NCBI GenBank assembly: GCA_958423465.1
Contig: CATZRD010000039.1
Span: 1-22,556 of the forward strand
Length of the DNA stretch: 22,556 bases
DNA from: an uncultured Oscillospiraceae bacterium
GTDB taxonomy: Bacteria; Bacillota; Clostridia; Oscillospirales; Oscillospiraceae
Direction of reading: 5' to 3'
The notes under the pieces were generated by a model. That model worked only from the letters and a program-made list of their open reading frames with translations. It made no database searches and was not told the DNA's origin. Below are positions 13,779-19,662 of this stretch, in pieces (the first letter of the stretch is position 1; each line of letters opens with the position of its first letter). Made by a program: the position numbers and the translations under genes.

Positions 13779-13795
13779 CATAGTTTACTACTATG
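13779..13795. promoter_or_regulatory. Inverted repeat overlapping the rex -10 box
   Basis: CATAGT-N5-ACTATG, an exact 6-bp inverted repeat, covers the rex -10. It is placed like a repressor operator but does not look like the usual Rex site (TTGTGA...TCACAA), so the binding protein is unknown. Confidence 0.4.
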
Positions 13796-13810
13796 CCATA
13801 AAATTGTCAA
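13782..13810 (-). promoter_or_regulatory. Promoter of rex
   Basis: On the minus strand: perfect TTGACA (13805-13810), 17-base spacer, TAAACT (13782-13787). The start codon is 35 bases downstream. Confidence 0.78.
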
Positions 13811-13902
13811 TCGACTTGTACAGTTTTTTAACGATTTTCCCCGCTCTGGCGCTGCCGGATGAAATTATTTTCGTCTTTTCCCGCTTTTTCGTAAAATAGT
13901 GC

Positions 13903-13931
13903 TTGCAAAGCGGAAAATGATGTGGTAAACT
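13903..13931 (+). promoter_or_regulatory. Promoter of rpmE
   Basis: TTGCAA (13903-13908), 17-base spacer, TAAACT (13926-13931) with a TGG extension. A leader of about 58 bases precedes rpmE, with GAGGTG as ribosome site; no fold stands out in it. Confidence 0.75.
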
Positions 13932-13995
13932 GACCAATGGTTTTGTGGTGAAAGCCATACGGCCCAATTGAATCGGAAAGAGGTGAACAAGAGCA

Positions 13996-14199
13996 ATGAA
14001 GGAAGGTATCCATCCCAATTATCAGCAGACTACGATCAAATGCGCCTGCGGTAATGTAATTGAGACAGGTTCCACGAAGAAAGATATCCGCGTGGAAGTC
14101 TGCTCTAAGTGTCACCCCTTCTTCACCGGCAAGCAGAAGCTGGTCGATACCGGCGGGCGCGTGGCCAAGTTCAACAAGAAGTTCGGTCTGGACAAGTAA
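13996..14199 (+). CDS. rpmE: 50S ribosomal protein L31 (zinc-binding form)
   Basis: A 67-residue protein beginning MKEGIHPNY, the classic L31 start. Cysteines 16, 18, 36 and 39 (KCACGN and CSKCHPF) are present, so this is the zinc-containing C+ type rather than the zinc-free paralog induced under zinc shortage. It sits in the large-subunit/small-subunit bridge. It has its own promoter and terminator and is the upstream neighbour of hflX. Confidence 0.97.
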   Translation: MKEGIHPNYQQTTIKCACGNVIETGSTKKDIRVEVCSKCHPFFTGKQKLVDTGGRVAKFNKKFGLDK

Positions 14200-14210
14200 A
14201 TTGCATTGCC

Positions 14211-14250
14211 ATAAGCGCCGTGTTGTCTGCGACACGGCGCTTATTTTTTT
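14211..14250 (+). terminator. Terminator of rpmE
   Basis: A perfect 13-bp stem (14211-14223 with 14232-14244), eight-base loop and seven Ts, 12 bases after the rpmE stop codon. Confidence 0.92.
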
Positions 14251-14267
14251 CGCCCGGCCCTCCCCCC

Positions 14268-14296
14268 TTGCAAACGGGGCCGCCGTCGGGTATACT
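14268..14296 (+). promoter_or_regulatory. Promoter of hflX
   Basis: TTGCAA (14268-14273), 17-base spacer, TATACT (14291-14296); the start codon is 25 bases beyond. Confidence 0.8.
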
Positions 14297-14320
14297 ATAG
14301 AAAAACGTGAAAGAGGCAGT

Positions 14321-15640
14321 ATGGAACAAAACACGACGAATACAGTCCCCGGGACCGAAAAGCCCCGGGACCGGACCATCCTGGCGGGCCTTTCCAGCCC
14401 CCGCCTCTCCCCCGCCGACAACGCCGACGGGGACACTCTGGAGGAGCTGGCCGCCCTGGTGGAGACCGCGGGCGGCGAAGTGGCCGCCACGGTGCTCCAG
14501 AACCGGGCCGCGCCGGAGCCCCGGACCTTCATCGGCGAGGGTAAGACCGCGGAGCTCAGGGAGCTGGTGCGGACGGAGGAGGCCACTATGGTCATCTTCG
14601 ACAACGACCTCTCCCCTTCCCAGCAGCGCAACCTCACCGAGGAGCTGAAGGTCCAGGTGCTGGACCGCAGCGGCCTCATACTGGACATCTTCGCCCAGCG
14701 GGCCAGGACCCGGGAGGGGCGGCTCCAGGTGGAGCTGGCCCAGTACCAGTACCTCCTCCCCCGCCTGACGGGCATGTGGACCCACCTGGAGCGCCAGGCG
14801 GGCACCAGCGGCAAGGGCCCCATCGGCTCCAAGGGCCCCGGCGAGACCCAGCTGGAGACCGACCGCCGCCACATCCACCGGAAGATCGACAAGCTGAAAT
14901 CGGAGCTGGAGGAGGTCCGCCGGGTCCGGGGCACCCAGCGCCAGCGGCGCATGAAAAACGAGATCCCCGTGGTAGCCATCGTAGGCTACACCAACGCCGG
15001 GAAGTCCACCCTTTTAAACGCCCTCACCGGCGCGGATATTCCCGCCAACGACCGGCTCTTCGACACCCTGGACACCACCAGCCGCCTGCTCACCGTCAGC
15101 GACACCATGGAGGTGGTCATCTCCGACACCGTGGGCTTCATCCGCAAGCTCCCCCACCAGCTGGTGGACGCCTTCAAGGCCACCCTGGAGGAACTGGAGT
15201 ACGCGGACCTGCTGCTCCACGTCATCGACATCTCCAACCCGGAGTGGCGGGAGCAGGCCCGGATCGTGGACGATCTGGTCCGGGAACTGGGGGCGGAGCG
15301 GACCCCCTGCATCCGGGTCTACAACAAGTCCGACCTCTACTGGGGCGACGAGCGGCCTCACGGCGAGGACGCGGTGAACATCTCCGCCCGGACCGGCGAG
15401 GGCCTGCCCCAGCTGCTGGCCGCCATCGACAAGGCCCTGGACAAGGGTACAAGGCTTGTCACTTTACACCTTCCCTACGACAAGGCCGGGCTGCTGGACG
15501 TCCTGTACCGGGAGGCCCGGGTGGAGTCCGTGGACTACGCCGGGACCATCGACGTGACGGCGGTGTGCGCCCCCCAGACCCTGGGGCTGGTGAAGCCCTA
15601 TATCGAGGGGTGGACGGAGGCAAAGGAGTTTTGGGAGTAG
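14321..15640 (+). CDS. hflX: Ribosome-associated GTPase HflX
   Basis: A 439-residue protein started at the ATG at 14321 with AGAGG upstream; earlier in-frame codons would overlap rpmE and its terminator. The N-terminal HflX domain contains FIGEGK (70-75), FDNDLSPSQQRNL (93-105) and GPGETQLETDRR (172-183), then a basic coiled helix (184-212). The GTPase domain has G1 GYTNAGKST (222-230), G3 DTVGF (269-273) and G4 NKSD. A short C-terminal domain ends in EFWE. HflX binds 50S or stalled 70S ribosomes and splits them, notably after heat stress or antibiotic arrest. Monocistronic as far as seen. Confidence 0.95.
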   Translation: MEQNTTNTVPGTEKPRDRTILAGLSSPRLSPADNADGDTLEELAALVETAGGEVAATVLQNRAAPEPRTFIGEGKTAELRELVRTEEATMVIFDNDLSPSQQRNLTEELKVQVLDRSGLILDIFAQRARTREGRLQVELAQYQYLLPRLTGMWTHLERQAGTSGKGPIGSKGPGETQLETDRRHIHRKIDKLKSELEEVRRVRGTQRQRRMKNEIPVVAIVGYTNAGKSTLLNALTGADIPANDRLFDTLDTTSRLLTVSDTMEVVISDTVGFIRKLPHQLVDAFKATLEELEYADLLLHVIDISNPEWREQARIVDDLVRELGAERTPCIRVYNKSDLYWGDERPHGEDAVNISARTGEGLPQLLAAIDKALDKGTRLVTLHLPYDKAGLLDVLYREARVESVDYAGTIDVTAVCAPQTLGLVKPYIEGWTEAKEFWE

Positions 15641-15649
15641 GGGGATTTG

Positions 15650-15668
15650 TCCGCCGCTTTGCGGCGGA
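15650..15668 (+). other. GC hairpin after hflX
   Basis: TCCGCCGC-TTT-GCGGCGGA, an 8-bp stem with three-base loop ten bases after the hflX stop. The following sequence is G-rich, not T-rich, so it is only a weak terminator candidate. Confidence 0.35.
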
Positions 15669-15728
15669 GGGGCGGGTTTGATGTGCCCTTCCGTCTGCCG
15701 AACGGGGCCTGCCCGGCCCGGGGGGGAT

Positions 15729-15965
15729 TCATCTATATTTTTTCGTTCTGCCCTGGAGACTGCTGGAAAGCCCCGCGCCGGTGCGCAGACCCAGCAGAAA
15801 CGCCTCGCCTGTGTACAGCTCCATGATTTGCTCCAGGTCCTCCTGCTCCTGGCGGCTTAGCTCATCCTCCAGAAGAGAAATATGCATCTCATACCCTGTC
15901 CGGTCCACATTCTCCAAATATGGCCGGATATAATGGGCGTACAGCCACCGCATAAAATCCGTCAT
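15729..15965 (-). CDS. Hypothetical 78-residue helical protein divergent from an HTH regulator
   Basis: A small soluble protein, acidic in its middle (LLEDELSRQEQEDLEQIMELY at about 31-51, mostly helical), with an aromatic N-terminus (MRWLYAHYIRPYL) and a basic end. AAAGGAG precedes the ATG at 15965 and a consensus promoter is present, so it is very likely a real gene. The layout resembles small helical proteins of clostridia that sit beside HTH genes, but I do not recognise a named family. It is divergent from the HTH gene and its promoter is covered by one of two 17-bp repeats, suggesting control by that regulator. A toxin-antitoxin or accessory immunity role cannot be argued from sequence alone. 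Confidence 0.7.
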   Translation of the reverse strand: MTDFMRWLYAHYIRPYLENVDRTGYEMHISLLEDELSRQEQEDLEQIMELYTGEAFLLGLRTGAGLSSSLQGRTKKYR

Positions 15966-15991
15966 GCAAATTCTCCTTTCCGTGTTCGGAA

Positions 15992-16008
15992 CACATAAAG
16001 TTTGGCGT
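15992..16008. repeat. 17-bp direct repeat, copy A (candidate operator)
   Basis: CACATAAAGTTTGGCGT, identical to 16027-16043 and offset by 35 bases. This copy lies just downstream of the leftward -10 box, where a bound repressor would block transcription. Confidence 0.6.
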
Positions 16009-16019
16009 CTTACAATGAT

Positions 16020-16048
16020 AGCATATCACATAAAGTTTGGCGTGTCAA
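16020..16048 (-). promoter_or_regulatory. Promoter of the 78-residue protein gene
   Basis: On the minus strand: perfect TTGACA (16043-16048), 17-base spacer formed by repeat copy B, TATGCT (16020-16025). On the plus strand a TACAAT at 16011-16016 may be the -10 of the HTH gene, but its -35 is poor. Confidence 0.72.
16027..16043. repeat. 17-bp direct repeat, copy B (candidate operator inside the promoter spacer)
   Basis: Exact copy of 15992-16008. It fills the whole 17-base spacer between the -35 and -10 of the leftward promoter, overlapping the -35 by one base, which strongly suggests an operator. Confidence 0.6.
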
Positions 16049-16058
16049 GGGGTGGACT

Positions 16059-16277
16059 ATGATCTCAAAGGATTTTTTCAGATCAAGACTTCGGGAGCTT
16101 CGGAAAGAGGCGGGCGAGACACAGGCGCAGGTCGGGGCCGCCATTGGCATTGGGGAACGGCACTATCAGAAATTTGAAGGCGGTCAGAATATGCCAAGCA
16201 TTGACAATTTCTGCGCCCTGGCGGACCATTTTGGGGTCAGCCTGGACTACCTGGCCGGACGCACGGACCAGCGGTAG
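16059..16277 (+). CDS. Small XRE/Cro-type HTH regulator
   Basis: A 72-residue protein that is essentially one HTH_3 domain: RSRLRELRKEAGETQAQVG (7-25), the recognition region IGIGERHYQKFEGGQNMPS, then FCALADHFGVSLDYLAGRTD. The start ATG at 16059 follows AAGGGGTGG; the frame is open 19 codons earlier, but that stretch contains the 17-bp repeats and the divergent promoter. As a stand-alone Cro-like protein it probably represses the divergent gene, and perhaps itself, through the two repeats. A terminator follows at 16423. Confidence 0.88.
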   Translation: MISKDFFRSRLRELRKEAGETQAQVGAAIGIGERHYQKFEGGQNMPSIDNFCALADHFGVSLDYLAGRTDQR

Positions 16278-16422
16278 AAGCATCAATAGATGAATCTATC
16301 CCTTTAACAGGGCGACAGCCGAAGTTGGACAAGATGGCTCTGTAGATCAGCACCCCGAAGGAATCGCCCGTTCGGAGGCACTCGCAATTCTTCATCTGCA
16401 CAGGCTGCCCCCACAGGGGGTA

Positions 16423-16452
16423 CCCAGGGGGTCTCCCCCTGGGCGTGTTTTT
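16423..16452 (+). terminator. Terminator downstream of the HTH gene
   Basis: A 9-bp stem CCCAGGGGG with CCCCCTGGG (16423-16431, 16435-16443), loop TCT, and a tail CGTGTTTTT. It is 146 bases after the HTH stop codon. Confidence 0.75.
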
Positions 16453-16488
16453 GGTCACTTTTTGCACGAGCAAAAAGCGACCCGGGGT

Positions 16489-16554
16489 GCGGGGCCGGAC
16501 AGGCCCCGAAAGCGCTAGGGTACGGGGCTGGACAGGCCCCGAAAGCGCCAGGGC
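16489..16554 (+). repeat. Two tandem 33-base units containing the GGGGCC-GGACA-GGCCCC motif
   Basis: Units 16489-16521 and 16522-16554 match at most positions; each carries the core GG(C/T)(C/T)GGACAGGCCCCGAAAGCG-like hairpin. The core also occurs in the sfsA leader at 11965-11984, 4.5 kb away. Confidence 0.7.
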
Positions 16555-16626
16555 GCGGAACAGCCCCGGAATCCCCCGTCCCCGCCTGAAGGGCGGGAAA
16601 CCTCATCAAAAGAATAGGAGCATCCT

Positions 16627-17265
16627 ATGGAAACCTATCTTGTGCCCTTCGGCGAGGGCGAGGGCGAGCTGACCGAAAAGCGCTCCCGTTTCATCGGCCA
16701 TGTATGGCGGACAGACAGCGAGGAGGAAGCCCGCGCCAGGATCGAGGAGACCCGCAAGCGCCGCTACGACGCCCGGCACAACTGCTGGTGCTACCTTCTC
16801 CGTCAGGGCAATGTGCTGCGGTACGCCGACGACGGCGAGCCTCAGGGCACGGCGGGCCAGCCCATGCTGAACGTGTTCCAGCGGGAGGGCGTGGAGAACG
16901 TGTGCTGCGTGGTGACCCGGTATTTTGGTGGCATCCTGCTGGGAGCCGGGGGCCTGACCCGGGCCTACGCCGCCGCCGCCAAGCTGGCCCTGGACGACGC
17001 CGGCGTCAGCCGGATGCGCCTGTGGTCCACTCTGGCGGTTGCCTGCCCCTACCCGCTCTATGAGCGGCTGCGCCTGCTGACGGAGAGCTGCGGCGGCGTG
17101 GTGGAGGATACGGACTTCGCCTCGGAGGTAACGCTGACGGTACTGCTGCCCGCGGAGGAGCAGGCGTCGTACACAGAAAAGCTGACGGAGCTGTCCGCCG
17201 GGACCGTAGCGCCGGCGGAGCTGGAGCGGACCTTCCGCCCCGGTCCCCGGGAGGCGGCCCGATAG
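16627..17265 (+). CDS. yigZ: YigZ/IMPACT family protein
   Basis: A 212-residue protein, the normal length of bacterial YigZ. The UPF0029/IMPACT domain shows KRSRFIGHV (18-26), YDARHNCWCY (47-56), DDGEPQGTAGQPML (68-81) and VTRYFGGILLGAGGL (96-110), followed by a ferredoxin-like DUF1949 C-terminal domain. The eukaryotic relative IMPACT acts on translation control through GCN1; the bacterial role is unclear. TAGGAG precedes the ATG. A gene on its own with terminators downstream. Confidence 0.93.
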   Translation: METYLVPFGEGEGELTEKRSRFIGHVWRTDSEEEARARIEETRKRRYDARHNCWCYLLRQGNVLRYADDGEPQGTAGQPMLNVFQREGVENVCCVVTRYFGGILLGAGGLTRAYAAAAKLALDDAGVSRMRLWSTLAVACPYPLYERLRLLTESCGGVVEDTDFASEVTLTVLLPAEEQASYTEKLTELSAGTVAPAELERTFRPGPREAAR

Positions 17266-17285
17266 CCGGCAAAGGAGGATACGCC

Positions 17286-17324
17286 ATGCCCACGGCATGT
17301 CCGCCGAAGCGAAGCATTATGTAG
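17286..17324 (+). CDS. Possible 12-codon leader-like peptide
   Basis: AAAGGAGG (17272-17279) sits six bases before ATG at 17286, opening a 12-residue frame MPTACPPKRSIM that ends at TAG. The ribosome site is as good as that of any real gene here, and a terminator hairpin follows ten bases later. It may be a real micropeptide, the ruin of a longer gene, or chance. Confidence 0.25.
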   Translation: MPTACPPKRSIM

Positions 17325-17334
17325 ACCAATCCCA

Positions 17335-17366
17335 GAGGGACGGCTGACGCCGCCCCTCCCCTTTTT
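17335..17366 (+). terminator. Terminator downstream of yigZ
   Basis: A 10-bp stem with one mismatch (17335-17344 with 17349-17358), tetraloop TGAC and five Ts (17362-17366). Confidence 0.7.
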
Positions 17367-17372
17367 ACGCCA

Positions 17373-17406
17373 AAACCGGCAGACAGGAACGCCTGTCTGC
17401 CGGTTT
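17373..17406. terminator. Bidirectional terminator between yigZ and the alcohol dehydrogenase gene
   Basis: A perfect 15-bp stem (17373-17387 with 17392-17406) with loop AACG. The stem ends in A/T pairs, giving short T tracts on both strands; the flanks GCCAAA and TTTGGC extend the symmetry. It terminates the leftward dehydrogenase transcript, whose stop is 62 bases away. Confidence 0.8.
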
Positions 17407-17467
17407 CCGTTTGGCGTGGATCAAAGGGCGCATACCGGAACTCGATAAACCCCTCTAAAAGGAAGGG

Positions 17468-18529
17468 TCAGAGGATGACCACGGGCTTGATGAGATCCCG
17501 GGGCTTGTCCTTCATCAGCATCAGGGCCTCCTCCATGTGGTCGAAGCCGTTGAACCGGTGGGTCAGCAGCCTGGAGGTATCCAGCCGCCCCGTCTCCATC
17601 AGGGAGGCCAGCTTCTCCATCCGCAGCCGTCCGCCGGGCATCAGGCCGCCGGCAATGGTCTTATGGCCCATGCCGCAGCCCCACTCCACCCGGGGAACGC
17701 GCACATAGTCGCCGGAGCCCAGATAGTTCACATTGCCGATGCGGCCGCCGGGCCGGACCATCTCCACCGCCTGGATGAAGGTGTCGTTGTCGCCGCCGGC
17801 CACGATCACCCGGTCAACGCCCCGTCCGCGGGTCAGGTCCATGACCTGGGCCACAATGTCCCCGTCCCGGTAGTTGACGATGTCCGTGGCGCCGTAGAAG
17901 CGGGCGGCCTCCACGCAGTTGGGGCGGGAACCCACGGCGATGAGCCGCCCCGCGCCCCGCAGGGCGGCGCCGGCCACCGCCATCAGACCCACAGGGCCGA
18001 TGCCGACGACGCACACGCTGTCGCCGAACTGGACATCCGCCAGCTCCACGCCGTGGAACCCGGTGGGCACCATGTCGCTGAGCATCACGGCGGCGGCGGG
18101 ATCCAGGCTGCCGGGCAGCAGAGCCAGATTGGCGTCCGCCTCGTTGACGTGGAAGTACTCGCCGAATACGCCGTCCTTGAAGTTGGAGAACTTCCAGCCG
18201 GCCAGCATCCCGCCGGAGTGCATGGAATAGCCCGCCTGGGCCTCCAGGCTGCCCCAGTCCGGGGTGATGGCGGGAACGATGACCCGGTCGCCCACCTTCA
18301 GGTCCTTCACCAGGCTGCCGGTCTCCACGATCTCCCCCACCGCCTCGTGGCCCAGAATCATGTCCGTGCGCTCGCCGATGGCGCCCTCCCAGACGGTGTG
18401 TACGTCCGAGGTGCAGGGCGAGACCGCGATGGGCTTTACGATGGCGTCCAGGGGGCCGCAGGCGGGCACGTCCTTCTCGATCCAGCCGGTCTTTCCGATC
18501 CCCAGCATAGCGAAGCCTTTCATTTTCAT
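17468..18529 (-). CDS. adh: NADP-type secondary alcohol dehydrogenase (zinc-dependent)
   Basis: A 353-residue medium-chain dehydrogenase. It closely resembles the isopropanol dehydrogenases of Clostridium beijerinckii and Thermoanaerobacter brockii: KGFAMLGI (4-11), AVSPCTSDVHTV (35-46), MLAGWKFSNFKDGVFGEYFH (108-127), RVEWGCGMGHKT and a C-terminal DLIKPVVIL. The three zinc ligands of that group are present (Cys39, His61, Asp152; two residues later than in C. beijerinckii because of the extra MK start). VGIGPVG (175-181) and GSRP (200-203) match the NADP-binding fold and specificity loop. It should interconvert ketones or aldehydes and secondary alcohols. AGGAGG lies eight bases before the first ATG. 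Transcribed alone. Confidence 0.93.
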   Translation of the reverse strand: MKMKGFAMLGIGKTGWIEKDVPACGPLDAIVKPIAVSPCTSDVHTVWEGAIGERTDMILGHEAVGEIVETGSLVKDLKVGDRVIVPAITPDWGSLEAQAGYSMHSGGMLAGWKFSNFKDGVFGEYFHVNEADANLALLPGSLDPAAAVMLSDMVPTGFHGVELADVQFGDSVCVVGIGPVGLMAVAGAALRGAGRLIAVGSRPNCVEAARFYGATDIVNYRDGDIVAQVMDLTRGRGVDRVIVAGGDNDTFIQAVEMVRPGGRIGNVNYLGSGDYVRVPRVEWGCGMGHKTIAGGLMPGGRLRMEKLASLMETGRLDTSRLLTHRFNGFDHMEEALMLMKDKPRDLIKPVVIL

Positions 18530-18586
18530 GGTCAGTACCTCCTGTCATAATATGATTTGTGATGGTCGTTCGTCTGATTGTTTGAA

Positions 18587-18600
18587 ATTTAACGTTAAAT
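18587..18600. promoter_or_regulatory. 14-bp perfect palindrome in the alcohol dehydrogenase leader
   Basis: ATTTAACGTTAAAT, placed about 7 to 20 bases after the predicted start of the dehydrogenase transcript, an operator position. A TTGTGA half-site on the minus strand lies next to it (18604-18609). It partly resembles Rex or Crp/Fnr half-sites but fits neither consensus fully. Confidence 0.5.
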
Positions 18601-18613
18601 AAATCACAATATA

Positions 18614-18642
18614 AGGATACCATAGACGCCCCCCGGTGTCAA
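18614..18642 (-). promoter_or_regulatory. Promoter of the alcohol dehydrogenase gene
   Basis: On the minus strand: perfect TTGACA (18637-18642), 17-base spacer, TATCCT (18614-18619). The start codon is 84 bases downstream, leaving room for the operator-like palindrome. Confidence 0.78.
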
Positions 18643-18690
18643 TCCCTTTTTCAGGCGGCGGGGAAAATTTTACTGCCAAGCTTTGTAAAA

Positions 18691-18705
18691 TCAATTGTTA
18701 ATTGA
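18691..18705. promoter_or_regulatory. Inverted repeat TCAATT-GTT-AATTGA between divergent promoters
   Basis: An exact 6-bp inverted repeat with three-base spacer, in an AT-rich patch 22 bases upstream of the regulator's -35 box. It includes TTGTTAA (18695-18701), identical to one half of a clostridial Rex site. Binding protein unknown; the divergent XRE regulator is also a candidate. Confidence 0.4.
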
Positions 18706-18726
18706 ATTTAATCCAGTTTCTATGCC

Positions 18727-18755
18727 TTGTTATCAAGCACAGATTGCGGTACAAT
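18727..18755 (+). promoter_or_regulatory. Promoter of the XRE regulator/ABC exporter operon
   Basis: TTGTTA (18727-18732), 17-base spacer, TACAAT (18750-18755). The start codon is 31 bases downstream. Confidence 0.7.
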
Positions 18756-18786
18756 ACAAACATCCGTTGATAAGGAGGGCGTGCGT

Positions 18787-19662
18787 ATGCTCAGCGAACA
18801 GATCGCCAGATACCGGAAGGAACGGGGCATGACCCAGGAGGAGCTGGGGCGGCGGGTAGGCGTCAGCACCCAGGCCGTCAGCCGGTGGGAGTGCGGCGGC
18901 GCGCCGGACGTAGCCCTGCTGCCCGCCATCGCCGACGCTCTGGGCGTTGCCATCGACGCCCTGTTTGGCCGGGAGGGCGGCTCCCCGGCGGATCCGGCCC
19001 GGATGGTGATCGACTGGCTCCGGTCCCCGCCGCCCCAGCGGCGGATGGAGGAGCTGTGCCTGCTGGCGTGGCGCGCGTCCACGGCGATGGCTCAGGACAC
19101 AAAGCAGATCCTGGGACTGGACCACTTCCAGCCCACCTGCGAGCTGTATGCCGCCAGCGGGCAGGGCCCCTGCCTCATGCGCAGCGTCATGGCGCTTGAC
19201 ACAGGGCTGGCCCTGTCGGTGGCGGCGGAGGACATGTCCTTTTTCTCCGTTTTCCCGGAGCCGAAGGCGGGGTACGACGCCTACTTCCCCGCCAACGACG
19301 ACTGCCGCCGCCTCTTCGCCGTTCTGGCCCGGCCCGGCTGTCTGGAGGCGTGGCTGCTGCTGGCCCGTACCAAAATGGACCGGTTCCACACCGCCGGAGG
19401 GCTGGCCGCCCGCATGGGGGTGGACCGGGCGGAGGCGGAGAGTCTGCTGGAGGCCATGACGGAGGCGGGGCTTCTCACCAAGTCCGCCATCGAGCTGGAC
19501 GAGGAGGCGGTGGACGTGTATGCCCTCCGCCATGAGGAGGCCCTGGTTCCCCTGCTGTATCTGACCCGGTGGCTGGCCGAGGACTCGGGGACCTACTTCC
19601 TGGGCTGGAAGGACCGGCCGGTGCTGCTGCCGGACCGGGGCGGAAAGGAGAACGCGACATGA
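18787..19662 (+). CDS. XRE-family regulator with large C-terminal domain
   Basis: A 291-residue protein. Residues 4-60 form an HTH_3 domain (QIARYRKERGMTQEELGRRV, then VSTQAVSRWECGGAPD). The remaining 230 residues are not a family I can name; near 215-250 the pattern RFHTAGGLAARMGVDRAEAE followed by LLEAMTEAGLL looks like a second, winged-helix type DNA-binding segment. The ATG at 18787 has AAGGAGGG upstream. Its stop overlaps the exporter start (ATGA), so the two proteins are made together; it probably senses a compound handled by that exporter. Effector unknown. Confidence 0.85.
   Translation: MLSEQIARYRKERGMTQEELGRRVGVSTQAVSRWECGGAPDVALLPAIADALGVAIDALFGREGGSPADPARMVIDWLRSPPPQRRMEELCLLAWRASTAMAQDTKQILGLDHFQPTCELYAASGQGPCLMRSVMALDTGLALSVAAEDMSFFSVFPEPKAGYDAYFPANDDCRRLFAVLARPGCLEAWLLLARTKMDRFHTAGGLAARMGVDRAEAESLLEAMTEAGLLTKSAIELDEEAVDVYALRHEEALVPLLYLTRWLAEDSGTYFLGWKDRPVLLPDRGGKENAT

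Larger units (their letters stand above)
16278..16626. other. Gene-free 349-base region with terminator and repeats
   Basis: No convincing gene. It holds ATAGATGAATCTAT (16286-16299, an imperfect palindrome), a strong terminator (16423-16452), a second small hairpin of CTTTTTGC/GCAAAAAG type (about 16459-16478) and a 33-base tandem repeat (16489-16554). The ribosome site AGGAG of yigZ lies at its right end. It reads like debris of repeated elements rather than a decayed gene I can name. Confidence 0.6.

Noticed and set aside
16237..16473. A minus-strand frame of 78 codons in the gap before yigZ
   Set aside because: It crosses a terminator, overlaps the HTH gene end, has no ribosome site and no domain; at most debris of a repeated element.
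16489..16554. CRISPR array
   Set aside because: Only two adjacent repeat units with no unique spacers between them and no cas genes; it is a plain tandem repeat.
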